NCBI RefSeq assembly: GCF_027889715.1
Contig: NZ_JAPJZH010000006.1
Span: 186,001 to 250,000, forward strand
Source of the DNA: Allohoeflea poritis
GTDB taxonomy: Bacteria > Pseudomonadota > Alphaproteobacteria > Rhizobiales > Rhizobiaceae
Length of the DNA: 64,000 bases
Direction of reading: 5' to 3'
Made by a program: the position numbers and the translations under genes. Below are positions 42,779 to 51,232 of this stretch, piece by piece (position 1 is the first letter of the stretch; the number at the start of each line of letters is the position of its first letter). Under the pieces are notes generated by a model. The model saw nothing but the letters and a program-made list of their open reading frames with translations, was not told the origin of the DNA and made no database searches.

Positions 42779-44086
42779 GTGACCGCAAGACTGATCAGGG
42801 GGCGGCTGCTCTCCTTCAAGGACGCGCCGAAGAGCATCGACGATACGGGCTCCTACACCTATGAGGAAGACGGCGCCGTCCTGATGGAAAACGGCCACAT
42901 CGTCGCGGCGGGTGGCTACGATGCCGTCAAGTCGCAGGCGCCTGCCGATGCGATCGAGACCGACCACCGGCCGCACCTCATCATGCCCGGCTTCATCGAC
43001 GCCCATATCCACTTCCCGCAGATGCAGGTGATCGGCTCCTATGCCGCCGCGCTGCTCGAATGGCTGAACAATTACACATTCGTCGAGGAACAACGGTTCT
43101 CCGACGCTGCCCATGCCGCGCGCATCGCCACCGCCTATTTCGACGAACTGGTGCGCCACGGCACCACCACCGCCGTCACCTATTGCTCGGTGCACAAGAC
43201 ATCGGCCGATGCCTTCTTCACCGAAAGTCACAGGCGCAACATGCGCATGGTCGCCGGCAAGGTGATGATGGACCGCAACGCGCCGCCGGGGCTTCTGGAC
43301 ACACCGCAGACCGGCTATGACGACACAAAGGCGGTGATTGCCGACTGGCACGGCAACGGAAGGCAGCTTGTCGCCATCACCCCGCGCTTCGCCATCACCT
43401 CGACACCGGAGCAGATGGAGATGGCGGGAACGCTGATGCGTGAGCATCCGGACCTGCACATGCAGACGCATCTTTCGGAGAACAAGGCCGAGATCGAATT
43501 CACCAAGGAACTCTATCCCTGGGCCAAGGACTACACCGATGTCTATGAGCGCTACGGGATGCTCGGGCCGACAAGCCTCTTCGGCCACTCGATCCATCTG
43601 AGCGAGCGCGAGGCCGACGTCATGTCGGAAACCGGCTCCGTCGCGGTGTTCTGCCCAACCTCGAACCTTTTCCTCGGCAGCGGTCTGTTCGATCTGAAGA
43701 CGCTGGACGAGCGCTCGAAACCGGTGCGCATCGCGGTGGCCACCGATGTCGGCGGCGGCACCAACTATTCCATGCTGCGCACCATCGACGAGGGCTACAA
43801 GGTGCTGCAGCTCCAGGGCCAGCGCATGACGCCGCTGGAAAGCTTCTACCGCATCACGCTCGGCAATGCCCGGGCGCTCTGCCTTGAGGACAAGATCGGC
43901 GCGCTGGAGCCGGGCCGCGAAGCCGATATCGTCGTGCTGAATGCCGCCGCGACGCCGGCCATGGCTCTGAAAATGGAAGCCGTCACCAAGCTGACGGAAG
44001 AGCTGTTCCTGCTGCAGACACTGGGCGACGACCGCGCCATCGTCGAGACCTATATAGCGGGTGAGCCGGCTAAGAGCACGCTTTAG
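42779..44086 (+). CDS. guaD: Guanine deaminase
   Basis: 435-residue zinc amidohydrolase that deaminates guanine to xanthine. Metal ligands lie in GFIDAHIHFPQMQVIGSY, HLSENKAEI (QTHLSENKAE) and LFGHSIHLSE, with the late aspartate in VATDVGGGTNYSML; FCPTSNLFLGSGLFDLK is typical of bacterial GuaD. The start is a GTG that directly follows the puuD stop, so it depends on translational re-initiation. With XdhABC it supplies urate to PuuD. Confidence 0.94.
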   Translation: MTARLIRGRLLSFKDAPKSIDDTGSYTYEEDGAVLMENGHIVAAGGYDAVKSQAPADAIETDHRPHLIMPGFIDAHIHFPQMQVIGSYAAALLEWLNNYTFVEEQRFSDAAHAARIATAYFDELVRHGTTTAVTYCSVHKTSADAFFTESHRRNMRMVAGKVMMDRNAPPGLLDTPQTGYDDTKAVIADWHGNGRQLVAITPRFAITSTPEQMEMAGTLMREHPDLHMQTHLSENKAEIEFTKELYPWAKDYTDVYERYGMLGPTSLFGHSIHLSEREADVMSETGSVAVFCPTSNLFLGSGLFDLKTLDERSKPVRIAVATDVGGGTNYSMLRTIDEGYKVLQLQGQRMTPLESFYRITLGNARALCLEDKIGALEPGREADIVVLNAAATPAMALKMEAVTKLTEELFLLQTLGDDRAIVETYIAGEPAKSTL

Positions 44087-44110
44087 GCGTTCGATTTCAT
44101 ACAGAAGAAA

Positions 44111-44152
44111 AACTCGCCAAGACCTTGAAGTCGTGGCGGGTTTTCGTTTTTC
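44111..44152. terminator. Terminator between convergent guaD and hiuH
   Basis: ACTCGCCAAGAC pairs with GTCGTGGCGGGT (one mismatch and a short CTTGAA loop), followed by TTTTCGTTTTT on the plus strand and preceded by an A run that would serve the minus strand. It can end both convergent operons. Confidence 0.75.
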
Positions 44153-44162
44153 GCTTTGCCGG

Positions 44163-44525
44163 TCAACTGCCGCGATAGGTCGAATAACCGTAGGGCGAGA
44201 TCAGCAGCGGCACATGGTAATGCGCTCCGGCATCGGCAATGCCGAAGCGGATCGGAATGACATCCAGGAACGCGGGATCCGGCAGCGCGACGCCGCTTTG
44301 CCTCAGATAGTCGCCGGCGTGAAAGACGAGTTCATATTGTCCGGCTGAAAATGCATCGCCTGACAACAATGGCGCGTCGCAGCGACCGTCATCATTGGTC
44401 GTGACCGACTTTATGAGCGTGCGCGTCTCTCCGTTCAGCGCATAAAGGTCGATGGAAAGGCCGGCCGCCGGATTGCCGGAGCCGGTATCGAGAACATGGG
44501 TGGTCAAGCGTCCACTGTCGGCCAT
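44163..44525 (-). CDS. hiuH: 5-Hydroxyisourate hydrolase
   Basis: 120-residue transthyretin-like enzyme that hydrolyses 5-hydroxyisourate, the product of PuuD, to OHCU. Signature residues are present: [14 protein letters not shown] at the N-terminus (catalytic His), the arginine-containing region around [17 protein letters not shown], and the C-terminal YRGS tetrapeptide that identifies hydrolases rather than transthyretin. No signal peptide, so cytosolic. Last gene of the puuE operon, 18 bases after allA. Confidence 0.95.
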   Translation of the reverse strand: MADSGRLTTHVLDTGSGNPAAGLSIDLYALNGETRTLIKSVTTNDDGRCDAPLLSGDAFSAGQYELVFHAGDYLRQSGVALPDPAFLDVIPIRFGIADAGAHYHVPLLISPYGYSTYRGS

Positions 44526-44543
44526 GGTTTTTCCTTCACACTT

Positions 44544-45041
44544 TCATCCAGTCGCGGCCGCGATCACATAGGGGGCCGGATAGGACCATTCTTCAAGATT
44601 GACGCCCTCGCCGTCCCGATCGACCACGAGAAACGAACTGGTCTGCCCAAGCGCCATCAGCGGGTGATGCCAGACATTGGCGCGGTAGTTCACGCCCTGG
44701 CGGCCATCGGCGAGAAAGGCCTGCGGCCTGCCCGGCCTGCCCTCTTCATCCTCGGCCGCGATCACCAGCCAGGGCCGGTTGTCGAGCGGAAAAAAGGCCT
44801 GGCTGCCCAGCGGGTGGCGCTCCATCATCGTCACCGAATAGGGGAACGCGCGCGGCTGGCCGCGGAAAATGCTGATGATCGCCGCACCGTCGGCAATGAG
44901 TTCGGCCCGGGCGAGCGCATGAAACCGTTCCGTCGTGCCTTCATTGATCATGCGCAGTTCGGCGCCATCGGTTTCGAGAACGTTCCCGAATGGCGCAAAG
45001 GCCTCGCGACTGAGCGGCTGGACGGTCAGCGCTTCGCCCAT
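44544..45041 (-). CDS. allA: Ureidoglycolate lyase
   Basis: 165-residue cupin-like enzyme that splits ureidoglycolate into glyoxylate and urea. Family blocks: [56 protein letters not shown] and the metal/substrate region [13 protein letters not shown]. Start ATG at 45041 leaves one base to the allantoicase stop. Follows allantoicase, whose product it uses, so urea rather than ammonia is released at both steps. Confidence 0.94.
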   Translation of the reverse strand: MGEALTVQPLSREAFAPFGNVLETDGAELRMINEGTTERFHALARAELIADGAAIISIFRGQPRAFPYSVTMMERHPLGSQAFFPLDNRPWLVIAAEDEEGRPGRPQAFLADGRQGVNYRANVWHHPLMALGQTSSFLVVDRDGEGVNLEEWSYPAPYVIAAATG

Positions 45042-45042
45042 G

Positions 45043-46089
45043 TCAGGCCTTGTTGCCGTAAATGCGCAGCCGGCTGACACCGCCATCCGGTCGGATGTTG
45101 AAGCGCACATGGGTGAACGGTCCGTTGTTCTCGATCGCGTCCGCGCCGTATTCGTGGATGTGGTCCATCTGCAGTTTCTCGCCCGACAGGATCGGCGTCC
45201 AGTTCTCGGATGCCGCGATCTCGGCCTCGTCGAAACCGCCGGAATGATCCGGCAGATAGGCGCCGAGCAGATCGCACGTGTCGGGGAAGTTGCCCTTGAA
45301 ATGCGCCGTGTCGACGACGACCCGGCTGACGCTGCCGGCATGGCCAAGCTTGAGGACCGACCAGTCATAGCCCGGACCCCGGCGGCGTGCGGTCTCCCAG
45401 CCATCGCCCATATTGACGCCGCGGCCGGGGCCCAAAAGCCGTTCAGGCGCGCCGAAATGGGCGTCGGACCAGGCCAGCGCCCGCCCGCCGTGGAACACAT
45501 AGGCAAGATCGACGTCCTGATCCGCCTCGACCTTGTCCCAGTCGAAATGGGCGGCCCCGTAGACGCGCAGCCGCGCAACGCCGCCATCCGGATAGATGTG
45601 CAGGCGCAAATGGGTCCATACGCGGCCCCGCATCGCTTCATCGTCGATTGTGCGGAACTGATGCTGTCCGGGACCCAGATCGGTCTTGCCGAGGATTTCA
45701 ACCCAGTCGGACTGATCGTCCGGATCGCCATCCTCCATGAAGATGGCTTCAATGCTCGCCTGCGGCGCGTAGTTGCCGGTGAAGTGGCTGGTGTCGATAT
45801 CGAAGCCGAAAATGCGCCCTGGCATCGCCAGCTTGATGACGCCCCAATCGTGTCCGGCAACGCGCTTGCGACGCGATTCCCAGCCATCCATCCACTTGCC
45901 GTTGTCGTCATATTTGTCGGGGATGAACACAGCCGGTTCGTCCGACAGCATCCGTTCCAGCGGCGCGAAGAACTCGTCCGTGGAATAGAGGGCCCTGGCT
46001 CCCAGGCGCGCAGACGCAAGATTGATTGCGCCATTGGTGAATTCGGGCATGTCGGTGCCCAGATCGGACGATTTGACGATTTCGTTCAT
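45043..46089 (-). CDS. alc: Allantoicase
   Basis: 348 residues, two repeats of the allantoicase jelly-roll domain: the first holds [20 protein letters not shown] and [15 protein letters not shown], the second [20 protein letters not shown] and [14 protein letters not shown]. It hydrolyses allantoate to ureidoglycolate and urea. The start ATG is three bases after the uraD stop and the stop is one base from allA, giving a tight operon. Confidence 0.95.
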   Translation of the reverse strand: MNEIVKSSDLGTDMPEFTNGAINLASARLGARALYSTDEFFAPLERMLSDEPAVFIPDKYDDNGKWMDGWESRRKRVAGHDWGVIKLAMPGRIFGFDIDTSHFTGNYAPQASIEAIFMEDGDPDDQSDWVEILGKTDLGPGQHQFRTIDDEAMRGRVWTHLRLHIYPDGGVARLRVYGAAHFDWDKVEADQDVDLAYVFHGGRALAWSDAHFGAPERLLGPGRGVNMGDGWETARRRGPGYDWSVLKLGHAGSVSRVVVDTAHFKGNFPDTCDLLGAYLPDHSGGFDEAEIAASENWTPILSGEKLQMDHIHEYGADAIENNGPFTHVRFNIRPDGGVSRLRIYGNKA

Positions 46090-46092
46090 ATC

Positions 46093-46587
46093 CTACTCCG
46101 GCAATATCGATTCGAGCCTCAGCCGGGCGATCTTCTCGACCTGCGCACAGGCGGTCTGAAACTCTTCTTCTTCGCTGTTGGAAATGCGTTCACGGAAGTC
46201 GGCAAGGATGTCGTCCTTGCCCAAACCCTTGACGGCAATGATGAAGGGAAAGCCGAAACGGCTCATGTAATCGGTGTTGAGGCGGGTGAATTCCGCGTGC
46301 TCCTCGGCGCTGAGCCTGTCGAGGCCGGCACCCGCCTGCTCGTTCTTCGAATCCTCGGTGAGCTCACCGGCGACCGCCAGCTTGCCGGCGAGGTCCGGGT
46401 GGGCAAGCAGCACGTCACGGCGCTCGTCACGGCTTGCCTGCCGGAAGATCGCGCAGAGCGCAGCGTGCACGGCCCCGGCCCGCAACGGGTCATATACGGC
46501 GCCGGAATCGAAAGCCCGTTCGGCAATCCACGGGGAATGCTCGAAGACACCGCCGCACCGGGCAATGAAAGCGCTGCGTGCCGTCAT
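46093..46587 (-). CDS. uraD: OHCU decarboxylase
   Basis: 164-residue helical enzyme that decarboxylates 2-oxo-4-hydroxy-4-carboxy-5-ureidoimidazoline to S-allantoin. The catalytic-histidine region is in FIARCGGVFEHSPWIAERAF; HPDLAGKLA, FTRLNTDYMSRFGFPFIIAV and the C-terminal EEEFQTACAQVEKIARLRL are typical. It overlaps the puuE stop by four bases. Present with HiuH, it makes the urate-to-allantoin steps enzymatic and stereospecific. Confidence 0.95.
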   Translation of the reverse strand: MTARSAFIARCGGVFEHSPWIAERAFDSGAVYDPLRAGAVHAALCAIFRQASRDERRDVLLAHPDLAGKLAVAGELTEDSKNEQAGAGLDRLSAEEHAEFTRLNTDYMSRFGFPFIIAVKGLGKDDILADFRERISNSEEEEFQTACAQVEKIARLRLESILPE

Positions 46588-47504
46588 CGATCGCCTCCGG
46601 CGGGTTTGTGATGTTCGTGCCAGTGGCGCGCGATGTCGATGCGGCGCGGCACCCAGACATTTTCACGGGACGCCACATAATCGAGGAAGCGGGCCAGCGC
46701 AGCCGCCCTGCCGGGCCGTCCGACCAGACGGCAGTGAAGCCCGACAGACATCATTTTCGGCGCGCCGGCCTCCCCCTCGGCATAGAGGACATCGAAGCTG
46801 TCCTTGAGATAGGCAAAGAACTGGTCGCCGCTGTTGAAACCCTGCGGCGTTGCAAAGCGCATGTCATTGGCATCGAGCGTATAGGGAATGATCAGGTGCG
46901 GACCGTTCGGGCCTTCCACCCAATAGGGCAGATCGTCCGCATAGGCATCGGAGGTATAGAGGAAACCGCCCTCCTCGATCGACAGATCGATCGTGTTGAC
47001 CGAGCTGCGCCCGGTATACCAGCCAAGCGGACGTTCGCCCGTCACCTCGGTGTGAATGCGGATGGCCTCGCGCATGTGCTCGGCCTCCTCTTCACGGCTG
47101 AAGTCGCGGTATTCAATCCATTTGAGGCCGTGCGAGGCGATCTCCCAGCCGGCTTCCTTCATGCCGGCGACGGCCTCGGGGTTACGCTCCAACGCTGTGG
47201 CAACGCCGTAAACGGTGACCGGCATCTGCCGGCTCGTGAACATGCGCCAAAGGCGCCAGAAACCGGCGCGGGAGCCATATTCGTAGATGGACTCCATATT
47301 CATGTGGCGCTGGCCGGGCCAGGAGGCCGCGCCGACAATTTCCGACAGGAAGGCTTCCGACCCGGCATCGCCGTGAAGGATGTTGTTTTCGCCGCCCTCT
47401 TCGTAATTGATCACGAACTGCACGGCCACATTGGCGCCGCCGGGCCATTTCGGATCCGGTGTATTGCGGCCGTAGCCGATCATGTCGCGCGGATAATTCG
47501 TCAC
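46584..47504 (-). CDS. puuE: Allantoinase, PuuE type
   Basis: 306 residues, a polysaccharide-deacetylase-fold allantoinase that works without the binuclear metal centre of classical AllB. It opens allantoin to allantoate. Family text is clear: MTNYPRDMIGYGRNTPDPKW, VAVQFVINYEEGGENN, GQRHMNMESIYEYGSRAGFW and WYTGRSSVNTIDLSIEEGGF. It is the first gene of puuE-uraD-alc-allA-hiuH; a palindrome 79 bases upstream may be the operator. Confidence 0.95.
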   Translation of the reverse strand: MTNYPRDMIGYGRNTPDPKWPGGANVAVQFVINYEEGGENNILHGDAGSEAFLSEIVGAASWPGQRHMNMESIYEYGSRAGFWRLWRMFTSRQMPVTVYGVATALERNPEAVAGMKEAGWEIASHGLKWIEYRDFSREEEAEHMREAIRIHTEVTGERPLGWYTGRSSVNTIDLSIEEGGFLYTSDAYADDLPYWVEGPNGPHLIIPYTLDANDMRFATPQGFNSGDQFFAYLKDSFDVLYAEGEAGAPKMMSVGLHCRLVGRPGRAAALARFLDYVASRENVWVPRRIDIARHWHEHHKPAGGDR

Positions 47505-47582
47505 CGCAACAGCTCCTCATATCTGATGCAACGGTAGCACCACCGCCGCGAAAACTCGACGCTCTACACCCCCAGCAATTAT

Positions 47583-47595
47583 TGAAACTGTTTCA
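47583..47595. promoter_or_regulatory. Palindrome upstream of puuE
   Basis: TGAAAC-T-GTTTCA is a perfect 13-base palindrome 79 bases before the puuE start. Its TGAAA/TTTCA halves also occur, inverted in order, before xdhA. It is a candidate purine-regulator site. Confidence 0.4.
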
Positions 47596-47647
47596 CAGGC
47601 GAAGGTCTGCGGGACGGCGCGGATGGTGCCGCCGCCATCGGTTCGCT

Positions 47648-48556
47648 TTATTCAGCTCCGGCAGCCGTTTCCCGCGTCGCCGGAAGTCGTGCCAGGAGAA
47701 CGCCGCCGGCGAGCACAAGCATGGCGCCCGTAACCTGAACCGCGCCGAGGCCCTGGTGAAAGGCGACAATGCCGAGGATCGCCGAAAACGGTATGGCGGC
47801 GTAGCCGACGGGAACGACAATGACAGCATCGGCATTCTGGAAAGCCCGGATCCAGCAATACTGACCGAAAAGCGCCAGCGGGCCGATCGACAGAAGCCAG
47901 ACCAGATCGGCGCCATGCATGGGCCTCCATAAAAGGAGCGCCGGCACGGCGAGCATGATCACCGCCAGGACATTGACGTAGAGCATGATCACCATCGGGC
48001 GCTCGCGCCCGGTCAGCAGCTTGATGAAGAAAAGCTCCGCTCCCGACAGAACCGCACCCGACACGGCAATCCCGATCCCCAGCATATTGGATCCGGCGGC
48101 GGCGCTCTCGGCCTGCGAGCGCACGATCAGTATCGCGCCGAGAAGACAGGTCATCGCCGCGAACCAGTGCATCGGACCGGCGCGCTCCTTCAACAGAACG
48201 ATGGCGAGCAGCATGGCGATGACACCGTTGGTCAGCGAAATGGACGTCGCATCCTCATAGGCCATGAACAAGGGCGCGGATATGATGCAGATTTCGCCGG
48301 AAACGCCGCTGACGGCCCGGGCCAGGTGGAGACCCGGAACATCGCTTCGCACCGGCGCGAAGCCGCGATGGATCCACAGCACCGCCGCGCCGATCACGAC
48401 GGCTGCACCGAGGTAGCGCATGAAGACGATCTGTACCGCATCGACTTCGGCGCCAACGAATTTTCCCGAGGCGAAAATCAGCGTGAAGACAAGGGCCGCG
48501 AGAAGCGTCCAAAGCACGGCCCGTAGTGTCGAGAATTTGTCTTCCAATCCTGTCAT
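47648..48556 (-). CDS. DMT-superfamily (EamA) transporter
   Basis: 302 residues from the ATG giving MTGLEDKFSTLRA, preceded by GGAGAG. Ten predicted membrane helices in two EamA halves (LLAALVFTLIFASGKFVGAE; NMLGIGIAVSGAVLSGAELF), resembling RhaT/RarD-type carriers. Inner-membrane transport of an unidentified small molecule is expected. It lies between the purine and phosphonate clusters, 99 bases after phnN in the same direction, and could be read through from either; its role in either pathway is not shown. Confidence 0.83.
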   Translation of the reverse strand: MTGLEDKFSTLRAVLWTLLAALVFTLIFASGKFVGAEVDAVQIVFMRYLGAAVVIGAAVLWIHRGFAPVRSDVPGLHLARAVSGVSGEICIISAPLFMAYEDATSISLTNGVIAMLLAIVLLKERAGPMHWFAAMTCLLGAILIVRSQAESAAAGSNMLGIGIAVSGAVLSGAELFFIKLLTGRERPMVIMLYVNVLAVIMLAVPALLLWRPMHGADLVWLLSIGPLALFGQYCWIRAFQNADAVIVVPVGYAAIPFSAILGIVAFHQGLGAVQVTGAMLVLAGGVLLARLPATRETAAGAE

Positions 48557-48655
48557 CCGCTCTCCGGAATGCCATCGACCATGCAATGTTGCTCACCGTC
48601 CAGCCGATTCGACCGGACAATTGCAATAACACAAATCGACCAAAAATCTTGGTTG

Positions 48656-49264
48656 TCAGGTTTCCGACGATTTTGCGGATGCTTCGAGTATCGCCGCGAC
48701 AAGCGCCCTGCCCGCCGTTTCGACGTCGCCGCTGTTGTCGACGACAATGGCGCCCGGCCAATCGACCTTGAGATTGGCGCTGCGCGCGAGACGTCTGAGG
48801 ATCTCGTCCTCGCTCTCGCGGCCCCGCAGGGCCAGCCTGCCGGCCAGCACATCGGGCGATGCGGTGATGTTGATGACGGTGAAATTCGCGTAGCGCTCGC
48901 CGAGACCCTGCAGGGCGGCGCGCGAGCCGTTGCACACGGCGCAATGGCCGGCGCGGATGCGCGTATCGATCTCGACCGGAAGACCGTATTTCAGCCCATG
49001 CGCCGGCCAGTGGAAGGCGAATTTGCCCTGCTTCAATTGCGCTTCGAACGCTTCGGCGGTCGCCGGAATGTGGTCTTCCGTCGCCCCGTCCGCCGGCCGG
49101 GTTATGACCCGGCGGACGAAAAACACGTCCTCGCGGCCAGCCAAGGCATCGCGGGCGAAGTTCATGAGCGTGTCCTTGCCGGCACCGCTCGGGCCGACAA
49201 CCGCGACAAAGGCGCCGCCTTCGACCGGCAGGTCAGCGGGCCTGCCTTCGAGCGATTCGGCCAT
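48656..49264 (-). CDS. phnN: Ribose 1,5-bisphosphate phosphokinase
   Basis: 202 residues, guanylate-kinase-like. The P-loop GPSGAGKDT is at residues 24-32. PhnN phosphorylates ribose 1,5-bisphosphate to PRPP in the C-P lyase pathway. FVRRVITRPADGATEDHIP and FAFHWPAHGLKYGLPVEID are characteristic. The ATG at 49264 has AGGGA at a proper distance; an ATG two codons upstream is too close to it. It follows phnM by eight bases. Confidence 0.93.
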   Translation of the reverse strand: MAESLEGRPADLPVEGGAFVAVVGPSGAGKDTLMNFARDALAGREDVFFVRRVITRPADGATEDHIPATAEAFEAQLKQGKFAFHWPAHGLKYGLPVEIDTRIRAGHCAVCNGSRAALQGLGERYANFTVINITASPDVLAGRLALRGRESEDEILRRLARSANLKVDWPGAIVVDNSGDVETAGRALVAAILEASAKSSET

Positions 49265-49272
49265 GGACATCC

Positions 49273-50412
49273 CTAAGCGACCCGCCGGCCTTCGCGCCAG
49301 ACCGTGCGGACAATCGGCACGTGATGGTCAACGCTGACGCGCACCAGGTCCCCGCGCTTGCCGATGGCGATCTCGCCCCGATCATCAAGTCCGCAGGACG
49401 CCGCCGGGTTTCTCGAGACCATGCAAATGGCCTGCGGCAGGCTGATACTGTCGACGCGCTCACCAAGACCGAATGCCGACTGGATCAGGCTGAACGGGAT
49501 ATAGTCGGAGGACAGGATGTCCAGAAGACCGTTCTCGGCAAGTTCCTGAGCGGCGATGTTTCCGGAATGGGAGCCGCCGCGCACAACATTGGGCGCGCCC
49601 ATCAGCACGGCAAGGCCGGCCTCCTTGGAGGCCTTGGCGGCCTCGAATGTGGTCGGAAACTCGGCCACCTCGATGCCTTGCTCGATCGCCTCGTCGACAT
49701 GTTCGAGCGTCGCGTCGTCATGGCTCGCGAGCACGATGCCGCGCTCCTTGCAGGCCTCGGAGATGGCCTTGCGGTTGCGGTCGGAATTGGCTTCCGAATC
49801 GGCAATCCGCTTGGCGCAGAAGGCCTTGAAATCCGCATCGGACATCTTCAGCTTGCCCTGATAATAGGTGCTGTAGGCCTCGATATTGCGGAACTGGCGC
49901 TGACCCGGCGAATGATCCATCAGCGATGCGAGCCGCACACGGTCGTCGCCATCGAATACCCGGAAGCCGTCAAGGCAGTCCGCCGCCGAAACCTCGCAAC
50001 GCAGATGCAGGAAGTGATCGGCCCGCAGACGGTCGTTGCGGCATCCGTCGTCAATGGCATCGGCCAGTTGACGCATGTCGCCGGCCGAAAGGTCCGCATC
50101 CTCGTCCATGCCGATGCGCAACGCATCGAAAACCGTCGTGATGCCGGACGAGCAGATTTGCGCGTCGTGGGCCAGCACGGCGGCGAACGGGTTCCAGCGG
50201 ACTTTCGGGCGCGGCGCATAATGGCCTTCGAGGTGGTCGGTATGCAGTTCGACGAGACCCGGAATGACATAGTCGCCTTCCATGTCATCGGCGGACGGCA
50301 CCGCGGTGGCGCCGCCAATATCGACAATCCGACCGTCGCGCACGACAACCGTGCCCTCGACGATTTCGTCCGTCAAAACAATCCTGGCGTTCTTCAGTAT
50401 TAACTCAGACAT
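49273..50412 (-). CDS. phnM: Alpha-D-ribose 1-methylphosphonate 5-triphosphate diphosphatase
   Basis: 379-residue amidohydrolase that removes pyrophosphate from the PhnI/GHL product to give ribose 1-methylphosphonate 5-phosphate, the PhnJ substrate. The metal motif is in VIPGLVELHTDHLEGHYAPR, with LASHDDATLEHVDEA and MGAPNVVRGGSHSGN further on, all diagnostic of PhnM. It lies between a DUF1045 gene and phnN, as is usual in rhizobia. Confidence 0.95.
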   Translation of the reverse strand: MSELILKNARIVLTDEIVEGTVVVRDGRIVDIGGATAVPSADDMEGDYVIPGLVELHTDHLEGHYAPRPKVRWNPFAAVLAHDAQICSSGITTVFDALRIGMDEDADLSAGDMRQLADAIDDGCRNDRLRADHFLHLRCEVSAADCLDGFRVFDGDDRVRLASLMDHSPGQRQFRNIEAYSTYYQGKLKMSDADFKAFCAKRIADSEANSDRNRKAISEACKERGIVLASHDDATLEHVDEAIEQGIEVAEFPTTFEAAKASKEAGLAVLMGAPNVVRGGSHSGNIAAQELAENGLLDILSSDYIPFSLIQSAFGLGERVDSISLPQAICMVSRNPAASCGLDDRGEIAIGKRGDLVRVSVDHHVPIVRTVWREGRRVA

Positions 50413-50436
50413 CTTTTCCTGCGATCTCTGTCAATT

Positions 50437-51144
50437 CTAAGCCGACCGGCGCTGCTCGCCGGCGGTCAACGGAAACAGGGAATGGACCTGGAACGGCGCA
50501 CCGCTTTCGGCCTCGGTGAACAATGCGATATTGCGGACCTCGACGGGCTCGCTCAGCACCGGATCGAAAAAGGCGTGCAACGCCTGTTCCACCCGTGGCG
50601 CGTCGCTCGCTCCCACCGGGCCGGTCAGGGTCATGTGGAAACGGAACTCGTCGAAAACGTAAGGATAGCCCCAGCGCTGCAGATTCGCCAGTTGTGCGGG
50701 CGTTAAATTCTGCGGCGCGCGCCGCTCGATCTCGGCCTCGCTCAAAGGCGCGCGGAAGCGATCGAATTCGCGCACGCAACGCCCGGCCAGATCGTTCAGA
50801 TCAGCTGCCGGCTCCGTCGGTACCAGCGCAAAGAAAGCGCCGAGGCGCGCGATGGACAATTGCGGTATCTCGAAGGAACGCACGGTCGTGGAGAAGGCCG
50901 TCAATGCGGCAACCAGTTCGGTTTCGCTGACATCCGCCGCAAGCTGGAACGGCGCCTTCATCGTTCCATGGAAGCCATAGCGCCGTGGCGCAGCCGTATG
51001 GAAGGCGATCTCGGCATCGTTCAAGCCGGTGATCGCCGGCGCCTCGACGGTCTCGTCGGTAAAGGCATTGCGCCCCAGCCAGTTCGTCGCCACCCGGGTC
51101 AGCGGATCGTTCAATGGCGGAGCAAAATATATCGCGTACCGCAT
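50437..51144 (-). CDS. DUF1045 phosphonate-operon protein (2H phosphoesterase-like)
   Basis: 235 residues from the ATG giving MRYAIYFAPPLNDPL. Two His-x-Thr motifs, H59-G-T in GFHGTMKAPFQL and a second in FRFHMTLTGPVG, mark the 2H phosphoesterase superfamily, whose members cleave cyclic phosphates. DUF1045 proteins sit next to phnM in many C-P lyase operons that lack phnP; here no phnP is seen, so opening of the 1,2-cyclic ribose phosphate made by PhnJ is a reasonable inferred role. Upstream open frame has no similarity. Confidence 0.85.
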   Translation of the reverse strand: MRYAIYFAPPLNDPLTRVATNWLGRNAFTDETVEAPAITGLNDAEIAFHTAAPRRYGFHGTMKAPFQLAADVSETELVAALTAFSTTVRSFEIPQLSIARLGAFFALVPTEPAADLNDLAGRCVREFDRFRAPLSEAEIERRAPQNLTPAQLANLQRWGYPYVFDEFRFHMTLTGPVGASDAPRVEQALHAFFDPVLSEPVEVRNIALFTEAESGAPFQVHSLFPLTAGEQRRSA

Positions 51145-51232
51145 TCCATTATCTCCCAATCGCCGGAATCGCCCATCGCGCTTGCCCGACCTAATAGCAC
51201 AACTGTGCGACAACAATATCAGAGGTCCTGCC

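Noticed and set aside
51145-51232. Possible Pho box upstream of the DUF1045 gene (TTGTCGC-ACAG-TTGTGCT, minus strand)
   Set aside because: Only about 8 of 14 consensus positions match and there is no tandem extension, unlike the sites before phnG and phnC.
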